From Methanoregulaceae archaeon (GTDB lineage Bacteria > Armatimonadota > Fimbriimonadia > Fimbriimonadales > Fimbriimonadaceae), in the NCBI GenBank assembly GCA_020850325.1, contig JADZEW010000008.1:372001-436000 (forward strand): DNA of 64,000 bases, given 5' to 3'. The notes under the pieces were generated by a model that ran no database searches, was not told where the DNA came from, and saw nothing but the letters and a program-made list of their open reading frames with translations. Positions 34,269 to 42,644 of this stretch are shown here, one piece after another. The position numbers and the translations under genes are program-made. Numbering within the stretch: position 1 is the stretch's first letter; each line of letters starts with the position of its first letter.

Positions 34269-34893
34269 ACGCAACGAGCGGCTGACTCGGCGAAGCGGCT
34301 CCAACTGCGGTCGGCTCTTCAAGCAGCATGAGAAATGCATCAACGACTTGGGCGTCGAAGTGATGCCCGCGGTTCTCGAGGAGATGCTCGCGTGCGACGT
34401 CGGCTTCCCACGCGGGCCGGTATGGCTGATCGGTTGTGAGGGAGTCCCATACGTCGACGACGGCGAAGATGCGCGCGGCGAGGGGGATCTGCTCTCCAGC
34501 GAGCCCGTGGGGATAGCCGCGTCCGTCCCAACGCTCGTGGTGGTGGACTGGGATGTCGAGCGCCGAGCGAAGCATCTCGACCGGCGCGAGCAGTAATCGG
34601 GCAAAGGTGGGATGTTGTTCGACGAGGGCGCGCTCCGCCGCTTCGAGTTTGCCTCGCTTGTTGACGATCGATTCCGGAACCCCAAGCATTCCGACGTCGT
34701 GAAGCAGTGCGCCGTGGACGAGATTTCCCAACTGGCTTTCTGGATAACCCAGCTTCCGGGCTAGGTGAAGCGTCGTCTCAGCGACGCGATAGGGATGTCC
34801 ATCCGACTCGCGTCCGGCAAGCTCAAGGGATCGCGCCCACGCTTGGATGGTTTGCTCAAGTCCGACGAACAACTGTTCCGCACTCGGTATCAC
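34246..34893 (-). CDS. HD-GYP domain c-di-GMP phosphodiesterase-like protein
   Basis: 215 residues consisting almost only of an HD-GYP domain: LHDVGMLGVPESIVNKRGKL (HD metal pair), HHHERWDGRGYPHGL (HH and GYP signature) and ARIFAVVDVWDSLTTDQPYRPA. It should hydrolyse cyclic di-GMP. No receiver or sensor domain is attached, so input must come from elsewhere. It overlaps dapF at the 3' end by 23 nt. Confidence 0.9.
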   Translation of the reverse strand: MIPSAEQLFVGLEQTIQAWARSLELAGRESDGHPYRVAETTLHLARKLGYPESQLGNLVHGALLHDVGMLGVPESIVNKRGKLEAAERALVEQHPTFARLLLAPVEMLRSALDIPVHHHERWDGRGYPHGLAGEQIPLAARIFAVVDVWDSLTTDQPYRPAWEADVAREHLLENRGHHFDAQVVDAFLMLLEEPTAVGAASPSQPLVAFTQTKRR

Positions 34894-34954
34894 TTAGCGG
34901 CAAAGACGGCTGGAGAATCTCAAACGATGTAGGCAAGCTAGAATCAGGTTGAGA

Positions 34955-35614
34955 ATGATCGTTGTCTGCCGCGATGGGGCTCTCGACGGGCCGACGAATA
35001 TGGATCGTGACCGGGATCTTTTGGCCGCGGCAGAGCGAGGTTTGGGCGGCGCCAGGGTTTATCGATGGGACCGCGCCTGGATCAGCTTGGGGGTGTTTCA
35101 ACAGGCTGAACGTGATGTGTTGCCGGGATGCGAAGTGCCGACGGTGCTACGCCCCACCGGCGGCAAGGCGGTTCTCCATGGCCACGACGAGACGATCGGC
35201 CTTGCGCTTCCCCTGGCTTGGATCGGAGGAGATGTCCGGTCAATCAAGGTGGCGTATCGCGCCGTCATTGGTCCGATTGTGTCGGCCATGCGCGCTTGTG
35301 GAGTTCCGGCGGCGCTTGCCGAGGAGACCCGGTTTGTGAAGTCCGAGGGTCGGACGGCGGATTGCTTCGCTCACGTATCTCCGAATGACGTGGTGGATGA
35401 ACGGTCGGGGCTCAAGGTGTGCGGTTGCGCGCTGAAGTTGACTCAGCACGCAGTGTTGGTCCAGGCGAGCCTCCCCAACGGCATGCCGCTCGTGGACCCT
35501 CAGCGCGTGTTTGCGAAGCCCAGTGTGGCCTTCGCCCCGGAGTGGGACGCCAGCGGATTGGCGGATGCGTTGGAGGCTGCGTTGTCCGAACTGTCTCCTT
35601 CTCCTTGTGGGTGA
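34955..35614 (+). CDS. lipoate/octanoate transferase-like protein (BPL_LplA_LipB family)
   Basis: 219 residues with LipM/LplA landmarks: VLRPTGGKAVLHGHDETIGLA (RRxTGGGAVxHD-like, near 65-84), DCFAHVSPNDVV and LKVCGCALKLTQHAVLVQAS, where the Lys/Cys block occupies the active-site region. It probably transfers octanoyl or lipoyl groups to carrier domains. ATG 34955 is preferred (TAGAAT ends 10 nt upstream); TTG 34949 would add two residues. Lipoyl-dependent partner genes are not in the window. Confidence 0.8.
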   Translation: MIVVCRDGALDGPTNMDRDRDLLAAAERGLGGARVYRWDRAWISLGVFQQAERDVLPGCEVPTVLRPTGGKAVLHGHDETIGLALPLAWIGGDVRSIKVAYRAVIGPIVSAMRACGVPAALAEETRFVKSEGRTADCFAHVSPNDVVDERSGLKVCGCALKLTQHAVLVQASLPNGMPLVDPQRVFAKPSVAFAPEWDASGLADALEAALSELSPSPCG

Positions 35615-35634
35615 GGGTTGCGTCGTGCCCTCAC
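35607..35634. repeat. palindromic repeat, copy A (GTGGG-GAGGG ... GTGCCCTCAC)
   Basis: Hairpin GTGAGGG/CCCTCAC with loop TTGCGTCGTG. It shares flanks, stem and loop with copies at 56076-56103 (28 nt, about 5 differences) and, more loosely, 56498-56526. It overlaps the end of the LipM-like gene between convergent genes. Confidence 0.6.
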
Positions 35635-35722
35635 TAGTTAGGTGTTTGTCGCGGGACGAACCCACCGCGACGCTCCGTAATGTTCCTTTCCGGGAAGGTG
35701 AGGATGAAAGACAAAGGACGAA

Positions 35723-36562
35723 CTACAGCTCAACGCCCAGCACTTCCATGATCCGGATCAGGTCTTCTTCCGAGAAGAAGCGGATCGAGATCGTGCCGCC
35801 CTTTTCAGAGCCGTCCAGCCGCACGGGCGAGCCGAGCCGCTCCGAGGCAGCTTGCTGCAGCGCCTTCCAGTTGGGGTCGGAGGCATCGACCACTCCGGGT
35901 TTGCGCGGACGCTTCGGCCCGGCGGGACGCACGACGCGCTCGACTTCCTTCGAGCTCAGCCCTTCTTGGGTGATCTTGTCGAAGAGCGCCAACTGGGCCG
36001 CCGGTGAATCGAGCGAGAGCAGCGGTCGGGCATGACCCTCGGTGATCGCTCCGGTCTCTAGCGCCGCCAGAATGCGCTCCGGCAACCGCAACAGCCGAAC
36101 CGTGTTCGCCACTGCCGCACGCGATTTGCCCACTCGGTCTGCGACTTGCTCTTGAGTCATGTCGAACTCATCCATCAGTTGACGATAGGCGCGAGCCGAC
36201 TCCAACGCGCCGATATCCGCACGCTGCAGATTCTCGATGAGGGCGATCTCGAGCGAACCACGCGGATCCGTGGCTCGAACGACGACGGGCACTTGTCGCA
36301 GGCCGGCCCGCTGGGCAGCCCGCCACCGCCGCTCTCCCGCGATCAGCTCATATTTGCCCTTGCCCATCGGCCGGACTACGATGGGCTGCAGGATGCCGTG
36401 TTGCCGAATCGAGTCCGCGAGTTCGGAGAGAGACTCCTCGTCGAAGTGGGTCCGGGGTTGGCGCGGGTTTGGCGTGATCGCCTCCACCCGCACTTCCGTG
36501 ACCGGTCCATCCGTAGGTTCAGCGATCAGCTGCGAAAGTCCTTTTCCCAGAGCGCGACGCAT
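35723..36562 (-). CDS. parB: chromosome partitioning protein ParB (Spo0J-like)
   Basis: 279 residues; binds parS and spreads as a CTP-dependent clamp. N-terminal LGKGLSQLI (ParA-contact type), CTP-binding GERRWRA (76-82) and ENLQRADI (110-117), helix-turn-helix (MTQEQVADRVGKSRAAVAN), and a C-terminal dimerisation segment (GTISIRFFSEEDLIRIMEVL). parA, gidB and trmE are not adjacent. Divergent from purB across 39 bp; CATAAT ends 6 nt before ATG. Confidence 0.94.
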   Translation of the reverse strand: MRRALGKGLSQLIAEPTDGPVTEVRVEAITPNPRQPRTHFDEESLSELADSIRQHGILQPIVVRPMGKGKYELIAGERRWRAAQRAGLRQVPVVVRATDPRGSLEIALIENLQRADIGALESARAYRQLMDEFDMTQEQVADRVGKSRAAVANTVRLLRLPERILAALETGAITEGHARPLLSLDSPAAQLALFDKITQEGLSSKEVERVVRPAGPKRPRKPGVVDASDPNWKALQQAASERLGSPVRLDGSEKGGTISIRFFSEEDLIRIMEVLGVEL

Positions 36563-36601
36563 GTCGCCATTATGGCCCGTCGCGGTACCCTCTTAGGGCT
36601 C

Positions 36602-37894
36602 ATGATTGATCGTTACACCACCCCCGCGATGCGTGCCATCTGGTCTCGCCATGCCAAGTACGAAACCTGGAAGGCGGTCGAGATCGCCATCTGCGAGGCG
36701 CACGCCGAGGCCGGCAACATCCCGGCCGAGGCGGTCACGGTGATCAAGGAGCGGTCGAACTTCACGCTGGAGCGGTGCGATGAGATCGAGCAGGAAACCC
36801 GCCACGACCTTATGGCGTTCGTCCGCAACCTGGCGGAAACCACCGGGCCCGAGGGGCGATTTATCCACTTTGGGGTGACGAGCTACGACGTGATCGACAC
36901 CGCATTGGGCATCATGCTCCGGAACTCAGCGGATGTTCTGTTGAACAGTGGGGAAGCGCTGAAGGCAGAGATCGCGCGCCTCGCCCGAGAACACGCGAAC
37001 ACGCCATGTATTGGCCGCACGCACGGCATTCACGCCGAGCCGATCACCTTTGGATTCAAGTGCGCCAACTGGTACGCGGAGCTCGACCGCAACCTGGACC
37101 GCCTGAAAGACGCCCGCGACGGCGTAGCGGTGGGTAAGGTGAGCGGCGCGGTCGGCATCCACGCCCTCACCCCACCCGAACTCGAGGCCCGTGTTTGCGA
37201 ACTCCTCGGCCTTGGGGCTGATCCGGCAAGCACCCAGATTATCAACCGGGACCGACATGCCCACTTCCTAAATGTGCTCGCCCTGCTGGGGGCGGGTTTG
37301 GAGCGGATCGCCACTGAGCTTCGTAACTTGCAGCGGACGGAGATTCTCGAGGTTCAGGAGGCGTTCGCGGCGGGGCAGACGGGTTCCAGCGCAATGCCCC
37401 ACAAGCGGAACCCTTGGAATAGCGAGACGGTGTGCGGATTGGCCCGGCTCCTACGCGCCAACGCTCACGCGATGGTGGAGTCGGTGGCGACCTGGCATGA
37501 GCGCGACCTCACCAACTCCTCGCTCGAGCGGATCGTGTTCCCGGATTCGTGCTACCTCGCCGACTTCATGCTGAACCGACTCACGGCGATCTTGAAGGGC
37601 CTGCAGGTTTTTACGGATCGGATGATGGCGAATCTGCGCCACATGGGCGACCTTGTGTTCTCCGAGCATGTGATGATCGCGTTGATCGGAAAGGGCATGA
37701 GTCGCGAAGACGCGTACAAAGTCGCGCAACGAAACGCAGCGAAGGCATGGGAGGGCCATGACTTCAAATCGAGCGTTGCCGCGGATCCTGAGGTCGTGGC
37801 TCGTCTGTCGAACGAAGAGGTCGAAGAGCTGTTCTCGCTTGACCACCACCTGCGAAATGCCGGGGCGACCCTCGAATCGGTTGGAATTCCGTAG
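36602..37894 (+). CDS. purB: adenylosuccinate lyase
   Basis: 430 residues; acts twice in purine synthesis (SAICAR to AICAR, adenylosuccinate to AMP). The fumarase/aspartase signature SSAMPHKRNP, the active-site histidine in RTHGIHAEPITFG and FGVTSYDVIDTA are present. ATG 36602 is the family-typical start (MIDRYTTPAMRAIW); a longer upstream frame overlaps parB in antisense. TACCCT ends 10 nt before ATG. Confidence 0.96.
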   Translation: MIDRYTTPAMRAIWSRHAKYETWKAVEIAICEAHAEAGNIPAEAVTVIKERSNFTLERCDEIEQETRHDLMAFVRNLAETTGPEGRFIHFGVTSYDVIDTALGIMLRNSADVLLNSGEALKAEIARLAREHANTPCIGRTHGIHAEPITFGFKCANWYAELDRNLDRLKDARDGVAVGKVSGAVGIHALTPPELEARVCELLGLGADPASTQIINRDRHAHFLNVLALLGAGLERIATELRNLQRTEILEVQEAFAAGQTGSSAMPHKRNPWNSETVCGLARLLRANAHAMVESVATWHERDLTNSSLERIVFPDSCYLADFMLNRLTAILKGLQVFTDRMMANLRHMGDLVFSEHVMIALIGKGMSREDAYKVAQRNAAKAWEGHDFKSSVAADPEVVARLSNEEVEELFSLDHHLRNAGATLESVGIP

Positions 37895-37936
37895 AAAACG
37901 CGTCGCAAATCGGCAGAGTTTCTACTAGACTGGGGA

Positions 37937-38953
37937 ATGCTCTCCGGCAAGGCACTCGACGACAAGCTGCGTCGCTGGCACTTTCGGCTTGCCGCTGGCT
38001 ATGCAGCCATCGGCGTGGCGTACATCTTTACGTCAGGCCGTCTGGTCGAAATGCTCGTGCCCGAGCCCGAGCAGATCGCGAACTTCGAGATCATCAAGGG
38101 CACCGGCTACGTTCTGGTCACCGCGTCGCTCCTCTATTGGGTGTTGTCGGTGATTCGGAAACAAGTCGTCGATATCTACGAGGCGCGCAACCGAGTCTGG
38201 AAGGAGCGCCAGCAGCTGATGCGCGACCTCGAACGGCGCGTGCAGGAGCGGACCGGGGACTTGGAGTTCGTGATTCAGGAACTGGAATCGTTCAGCTACT
38301 CCGTATCGCACGACTTGCGGAAGCCGCTGCGTGCAATGGATGCGCGGCGATCGGAACTGAGCCAACGGCCGCTGGATGAAAATTCTCGTCGACTCACCGA
38401 GGAACTGGGTGATCAAATCCGGCAGATGAGCGAGATGATCGAAGACCTGCTGGCCCTGTCTCGAGTGGGCAAGGAGCACCTGAAGCGGGACGAGGTGGAC
38501 GTTACGGCGCTCTGCCGGAGGACCCTCGCCGAACTGCAGCGGCGTGAACCCGAACGAATGGTCAGTTGCGATGTAGAACCCGGGCTCAGATTGTATGGAG
38601 ACGAGTCGATGGTGAACTTGGCGCTCATGAACATCCTCCATAACGCGTGGAAGTACACCATGGGGGCAGAGTCCGCCGAGATTCGCGTGCGTGCTGAGGG
38701 CGATGCGATCCTGATCGAGGATAACGGCATCGGCTTCGATGCCGACCAGGCAAATGAGATATTCAAGCCCTTTGCCCGGTTGGCTTCAGCCGAGCACTTT
38801 CCGGGCACAGGAATTGGATTGGCGATCGTCGAGCGCATCTTGAGACGACACGGGGCAACCGTACATGCCGAACCCCGAAGCGAGGGTGGTGCGCGATTTG
38901 TTCTTCGATTCCCACCGCAACCGGGCACCGAAGTCGCTACAGGATCGGTATAA
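37937..38953 (+). CDS. membrane sensor histidine kinase
   Basis: 338 residues: two membrane helices (about 16-40 and 55-73) joined by a short extracytoplasmic loop, a coiled-coil linker, HisKA with phospho-acceptor His125 (YSVSHDLRKPL) and HATPase_c with N box (NILHNAWKY), DNGIGFD and GTGIGLAIVERIL. No PAS or GAF domain and no adjacent response regulator. The signal is probably sensed within the membrane. TAGACT ends 5 nt before ATG. Confidence 0.92.
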   Translation: MLSGKALDDKLRRWHFRLAAGYAAIGVAYIFTSGRLVEMLVPEPEQIANFEIIKGTGYVLVTASLLYWVLSVIRKQVVDIYEARNRVWKERQQLMRDLERRVQERTGDLEFVIQELESFSYSVSHDLRKPLRAMDARRSELSQRPLDENSRRLTEELGDQIRQMSEMIEDLLALSRVGKEHLKRDEVDVTALCRRTLAELQRREPERMVSCDVEPGLRLYGDESMVNLALMNILHNAWKYTMGAESAEIRVRAEGDAILIEDNGIGFDADQANEIFKPFARLASAEHFPGTGIGLAIVERILRRHGATVHAEPRSEGGARFVLRFPPQPGTEVATGSV

Positions 38954-38962
38954 CGGTTCGAT

Positions 38963-40423
38963 ATGCGACGCGGATTGCCCCTTCTAGCGGCCTTGGCCGT
39001 ACTTGTCCCCTTGTCGACTGCCCAATACACAGGCGCAACCGCGGTTCCCGCTGAGTTCGCTGCCGGATTTCGAGCGATTACGATCGATGACGCCAAGGCG
39101 TGGCTCGGTTATCTCGCTGGACCGGAGTGCGAAGGTCGAGGCTCCGGCCAAGATGGCTACCTCAAGGCCGCGGCATTTATGGCCGACAAGTACAAGGAGC
39201 TTGGCCTGAAGCCAGCGGGGGACAATGGCACGTACTTCCAGAATGTCCCCTACATCCGTGCCACGATCAACTCGGCTACGCTTACCGCCGATGGGTTTTC
39301 GGTCGCGCAAGGTGAGCAACTGGTCGCTGCCGGGTTCTACGAGAACAAGTCGCTTGAGGGTCAAGTCGCCATCCTTGCAGCCCAGGGACGTGAACTCCAG
39401 TTCGATCCGGCTCCTCTGAAGGGCAAGATCGTCATCACCCAAATGAATGGAGTGACCACGGAGTTCCGCCGCCAGATCGAGCAGTCGGGAGCCCTCCTGG
39501 TGTTGACGGTGAGCGAACTGATTGCCGCCCCGCGCCCAGTGACCGCCTTCGGACGCCTCCCCGCGCTCTCCGGCCGCATCCATCCCGATGCCGTGGCCAA
39601 GCTTGCGGAGGCGGTGAAGATCAAGGCCCCGGTTCTCGCAGACGGCACGGTCAACCTCGCCACCTCGGAGGCGATGGTGAAGTTTGATGTCCAAGTGACC
39701 GCCGAGCGCAAGGACATGCCCAACGTCGTTGGCGTTTACGAGGGTAGTGACCCGGTGTTGAAGTCCGAGTATGTCGGCATCGGAGCGCACCTCGACCACC
39801 TCGGCAAGCGCGGCGAGGTCATTTATTGGGGTGCCGACGATGACGCTTCGGGATGCACCGCGTTGCTGGGGGTTGCGAAGGCGCTTCAAGCCAACGCAGT
39901 CAAGCCGAAGCGCAGCATCCTCTTCATGGCGTTTGCAGGCGAAGAGTCGGGCCTTGTCGGGTCGCGCTACTTAGTCGACCATCCGATGTTCCCGATCGAG
40001 AAGATGATCTGCGAACTTCAAATGGACATGGTCGGGCGGAACTCGGACGGCATTCAGAACGGAGACCGAAACCGCGTCGATAAGGCCGAAGAGAATGTGG
40101 ACACGATGCGGCTGGTGGGCAGCAAGCGGATTTCGACGGAACTGCATGAGCTGATACTCGACCTGAACCAGTACGTCAACTTCCGATTCAAGTACGACTC
40201 AGAGGACGTGTACACCCGCAGCGACCACTACGCGTTCGCGGCGAAGGGCATCCCGGCGGCGTTCTTGTTCTGTGGCTTCCACCCGGATTACCACCAACCA
40301 ACCGACACCCCCGACAAGATCAACTATGAGAAGGTGACGAACGCGGCCAAGCTGTTCTACTTGACGGCGCTGCAATCGGCGAATCGCGAGCGTCCTTTCA
40401 CTAAAGACGTATCGGGCGGATAG
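38963..40423 (+). CDS. exported M28-family zinc aminopeptidase with PA domain
   Basis: 486 residues with a signal peptide (to about residue 20, VPLSTAQY). A protease-associated insert (about 125-245) precedes the catalytic core: AHLDH, GADDDASGCTALLGV, AGEESGLVGSR, QMDMVGRN and DYHQPTDTPDKI supply the two-zinc ligands and the Glu base. Likely degrades extracellular or periplasmic peptides. TATAAC ends 8 nt before ATG. Confidence 0.93.
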   Translation: MRRGLPLLAALAVLVPLSTAQYTGATAVPAEFAAGFRAITIDDAKAWLGYLAGPECEGRGSGQDGYLKAAAFMADKYKELGLKPAGDNGTYFQNVPYIRATINSATLTADGFSVAQGEQLVAAGFYENKSLEGQVAILAAQGRELQFDPAPLKGKIVITQMNGVTTEFRRQIEQSGALLVLTVSELIAAPRPVTAFGRLPALSGRIHPDAVAKLAEAVKIKAPVLADGTVNLATSEAMVKFDVQVTAERKDMPNVVGVYEGSDPVLKSEYVGIGAHLDHLGKRGEVIYWGADDDASGCTALLGVAKALQANAVKPKRSILFMAFAGEESGLVGSRYLVDHPMFPIEKMICELQMDMVGRNSDGIQNGDRNRVDKAEENVDTMRLVGSKRISTELHELILDLNQYVNFRFKYDSEDVYTRSDHYAFAAKGIPAAFLFCGFHPDYHQPTDTPDKINYEKVTNAAKLFYLTALQSANRERPFTKDVSGG

Positions 40424-40430
40424 CCTCTCA

Positions 40431-41252
40431 ATGAGCGAGTTACTCGCGCACTACAACGAACAGGGTTACGTGATCGCGCGGGGGATGTTCTCTCCCGCGG
40501 AGGTCGCCGCGTTGCGCGACCACTACATGACCCTTCGAGCGAGCGGAACTTACCCCGGCGACTTCGAAGGCGTCGATCCGAGCAGCCACGATCCGCTCAA
40601 GCGGTTCCCGCGGATGATTCATATGCACCGCTGGGACGATATCAGCCTGCAGTGGATGATCGACGAGCGGATCAATCGGGTACTCACCGAGATTGGCGGC
40701 AACCTCGAGCCGTATGCGGTGCAGACCATGCTGTACTTCAAGCCCGCGGGAGCCAGAGGGCAGGCCCTGCACCAGGACCAGTTTTATCTGCGAGCGATGC
40801 CGGGCGTGTGCTTAGCCGCTTGGCTTGCGCTCGACGATTGCGACGAAGAGAACGGCTGCATGCAAGTGGTGCCTGGTTCGCATCGCTGGCCGCTTCTTTG
40901 CACGACCAAGGCGGACACGACGCAGAGCTTTACCGACGTTACCGTGCCGGTGCCGGACGATCAGCCGATCGTTCCGTGCGTGATGAAGGCCGGTGACGTG
41001 CTGTTCTTCCACGGATTGCTCGTTCACGGGAGCTTTCCGAACCGCTCGACCGATCGGTTCCGACGAGCGCTGATCGGCCACTACTTGACCGGAGACAGCC
41101 AAGAAGTCGGTCGCTGGTACCACCCGGTGTATGACATGAAGGGGAAGGTGGTGCCGCTTCGCGACGCTCCGGACTCGATGCCCTGCGGAGTTTGGGCCGA
41201 AGATGGCAGCATCGAAATGGTCGAAGCCAAGCTCGCAGAACTCCACGAGTAG
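40431..41252 (+). CDS. phytanoyl-CoA dioxygenase (PhyH) family protein
   Basis: 273-residue Fe(II)/2-oxoglutarate-dependent oxygenase. The HxD pair is in LHQDQFYLRA, followed by WLALDDCDEENGCMQVVPGSH, and the distal His is in FFHGLLVHGSFPNRS with the 2-oxoglutarate-binding Arg downstream (DRFRRALIGHY). The substrate is unknown; bacterial members hydroxylate diverse small molecules. The start lies 7 nt after the M28 stop. Confidence 0.88.
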   Translation: MSELLAHYNEQGYVIARGMFSPAEVAALRDHYMTLRASGTYPGDFEGVDPSSHDPLKRFPRMIHMHRWDDISLQWMIDERINRVLTEIGGNLEPYAVQTMLYFKPAGARGQALHQDQFYLRAMPGVCLAAWLALDDCDEENGCMQVVPGSHRWPLLCTTKADTTQSFTDVTVPVPDDQPIVPCVMKAGDVLFFHGLLVHGSFPNRSTDRFRRALIGHYLTGDSQEVGRWYHPVYDMKGKVVPLRDAPDSMPCGVWAEDGSIEMVEAKLAELHE

Positions 41253-41273
41253 CCGCCGGTACACTCTTGTTCG

Positions 41274-41729
41274 ATGTCAAATCTTCACGAGTATCCCGTC
41301 ACCGTCGAGTGGGCGGGCGGCCGCGACGGATCCGGCCAAGTAACCCCTGATCGCTCAGGCGTTCGAATGCCCTTAAGTGTTCCGCCTGAGTTCGGTGGCG
41401 CGGGCGAAGGGACCAACCCCGAAGAGCTCTTGGCTTCTGCGATTGCGGGTTGCTATAGCATCACGTTCGGCATCATTGCCGCGAACCGCAAGCTTCCGTT
41501 CGTTGGGCTGAAGACGTCGGTGACCGGCTACGTCGAGCAGAACGGAGCCAGCTTTGTGTACACGAAGGTGGTCGTCCGACCGACGATCACGCTTGCCGCG
41601 GACGCGACGGATGATCAAGTGGCGATGGCCGAAGATATGTCGCACAAGGCCGACCTCTACTGCATCATCACCAACGCAGTGCGTGATAAGGTCGCGATCG
41701 AGATCGAACCGACGATTGTCCGCGGCTAG
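41274..41729 (+). CDS. OsmC-family peroxiredoxin
   Basis: 151 residues; reduces organic hydroperoxides. The two redox cysteines are in place: Cys60 (AIAGCYSITF) and Cys130 (ADLYCIITNAV), with the GTNPEELLASA motif. TACACT ends 8 nt before ATG with no Shine-Dalgarno. Downstream, a GTCGCG-GAACT-CGCGAC hairpin (41799-41815) without a T-tract lies between this and the converging esterase. Confidence 0.92.
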   Translation: MSNLHEYPVTVEWAGGRDGSGQVTPDRSGVRMPLSVPPEFGGAGEGTNPEELLASAIAGCYSITFGIIAANRKLPFVGLKTSVTGYVEQNGASFVYTKVVVRPTITLAADATDDQVAMAEDMSHKADLYCIITNAVRDKVAIEIEPTIVRG

Positions 41730-41821
41730 GGAGCTGCTTCCGGTAGTCGCCGGCTGATTCGTGCTGGCCGTTCATTGCTCCTACAGGCTCGGCAAGGGGT
41801 CGCGGAACTCGCGACTCCAAC

Positions 41822-42556
41822 CTAGTGCCGCTTGAAGAATTCGGCGATAAGAGGATAGGCAGCGACGGGCAAGCTGTGCCCGCCGGGGTGAGCGAAGAAC
41901 ACGATCTCGGGAGTCCCATTCTTCCGATACGTCTTGGTCAGTCCGTCTACCTTTGGCTCGATTTCCATCAGCCCAAAGCGGTCGCGAAGGGCATTCACCA
42001 TTCGTTCCTGAGACGCGAAGGGAACGATGATGTCCTTCTGGCCGCCGAGGTGGAGCACGGGGATCTTGGGGAACTCCTTGGCCCGCTGCGAGGGGCCAGC
42101 CGAACTGGGGGCCACCGCCGCGAGTTTGTCCCCGCGTTGGGTGGCCAGCAAGTACGTGAAGCCGCCGCCGTTGGAGTGGCCGGTCACGTACACCCTCCGT
42201 TCATCGATACGGTGAGTCTTCTTCGCCCATTCGAGAAGAGCATCGAAGAAAGCGATGTCCCGGTTATCCACGGCACTGCGGGCGTTCCAGCCATCACGCT
42301 TGCCCTCGGGATCGCGTTGGGTGGGAGTCGGCAGGCCCTGAGGGTAGATGGCCAGGGCCTCCGGCCAGTGGTGCTCCAGCTTGAAGCTCCGCTGCGCCGC
42401 AAGCGCGGTTCCCCCATGGCCATGGAACACGAACACTACCGGCACCTTCTCGGCGGTCGCGGTCGGCACCGCGACTCGCGCCGTGCGCTCGAGATCGCCG
42501 ACGGTAATCGTGATGGTGTCTGGAGCGAGCATCGACATGATCAACGGAACGAGCAT
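41822..42556 (-). CDS. alpha/beta-hydrolase, PHB-depolymerase/feruloyl-esterase-like
   Basis: 244 residues. Oxyanion-hole motif FHGHGG (45-50), nucleophile Ser128 in VTGHSNGGGF, an acid in LGGQKDIIVPF and a His in FAHPGGHSLP near the C-terminus, the layout of LpqC/PhaC-type esterases. The N-terminus is only weakly hydrophobic, so export is uncertain. Start ATG 42556 has no recognisable Shine-Dalgarno; internal ATGs at residues 7 and 9 are possible. Confidence 0.83.
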   Translation of the reverse strand: MLVPLIMSMLAPDTITITVGDLERTARVAVPTATAEKVPVVFVFHGHGGTALAAQRSFKLEHHWPEALAIYPQGLPTPTQRDPEGKRDGWNARSAVDNRDIAFFDALLEWAKKTHRIDERRVYVTGHSNGGGFTYLLATQRGDKLAAVAPSSAGPSQRAKEFPKIPVLHLGGQKDIIVPFASQERMVNALRDRFGLMEIEPKVDGLTKTYRKNGTPEIVFFAHPGGHSLPVAAYPLIAEFFKRH

Positions 42557-42590
42557 GCTTGCTGGGGCGGTGCGGCCGAACTCATGTTCA

Positions 42591-42629
42591 ATAGAAAACG
42601 GGTCCCGACCCAGTTGAGCCGGGACCCGT
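42591..42629 (-). terminator. Rho-independent terminator
   Basis: On the minus strand ACGGGTCCCG/CGGGACCCGT forms a 10-bp stem followed by TTTTCTAT. It lies 16 nt after the stop of the thioredoxin-domain gene at 42645-43958. Confidence 0.9.
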
Positions 42630-42644
42630 CAGGCACGTCCGAGA

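Noticed and set aside
41799-41815. Hairpin GTCGCG-GAACT-CGCGAC as a terminator
   Set aside because: No T-tract on either strand, so only a possible weak structure between convergent genes.
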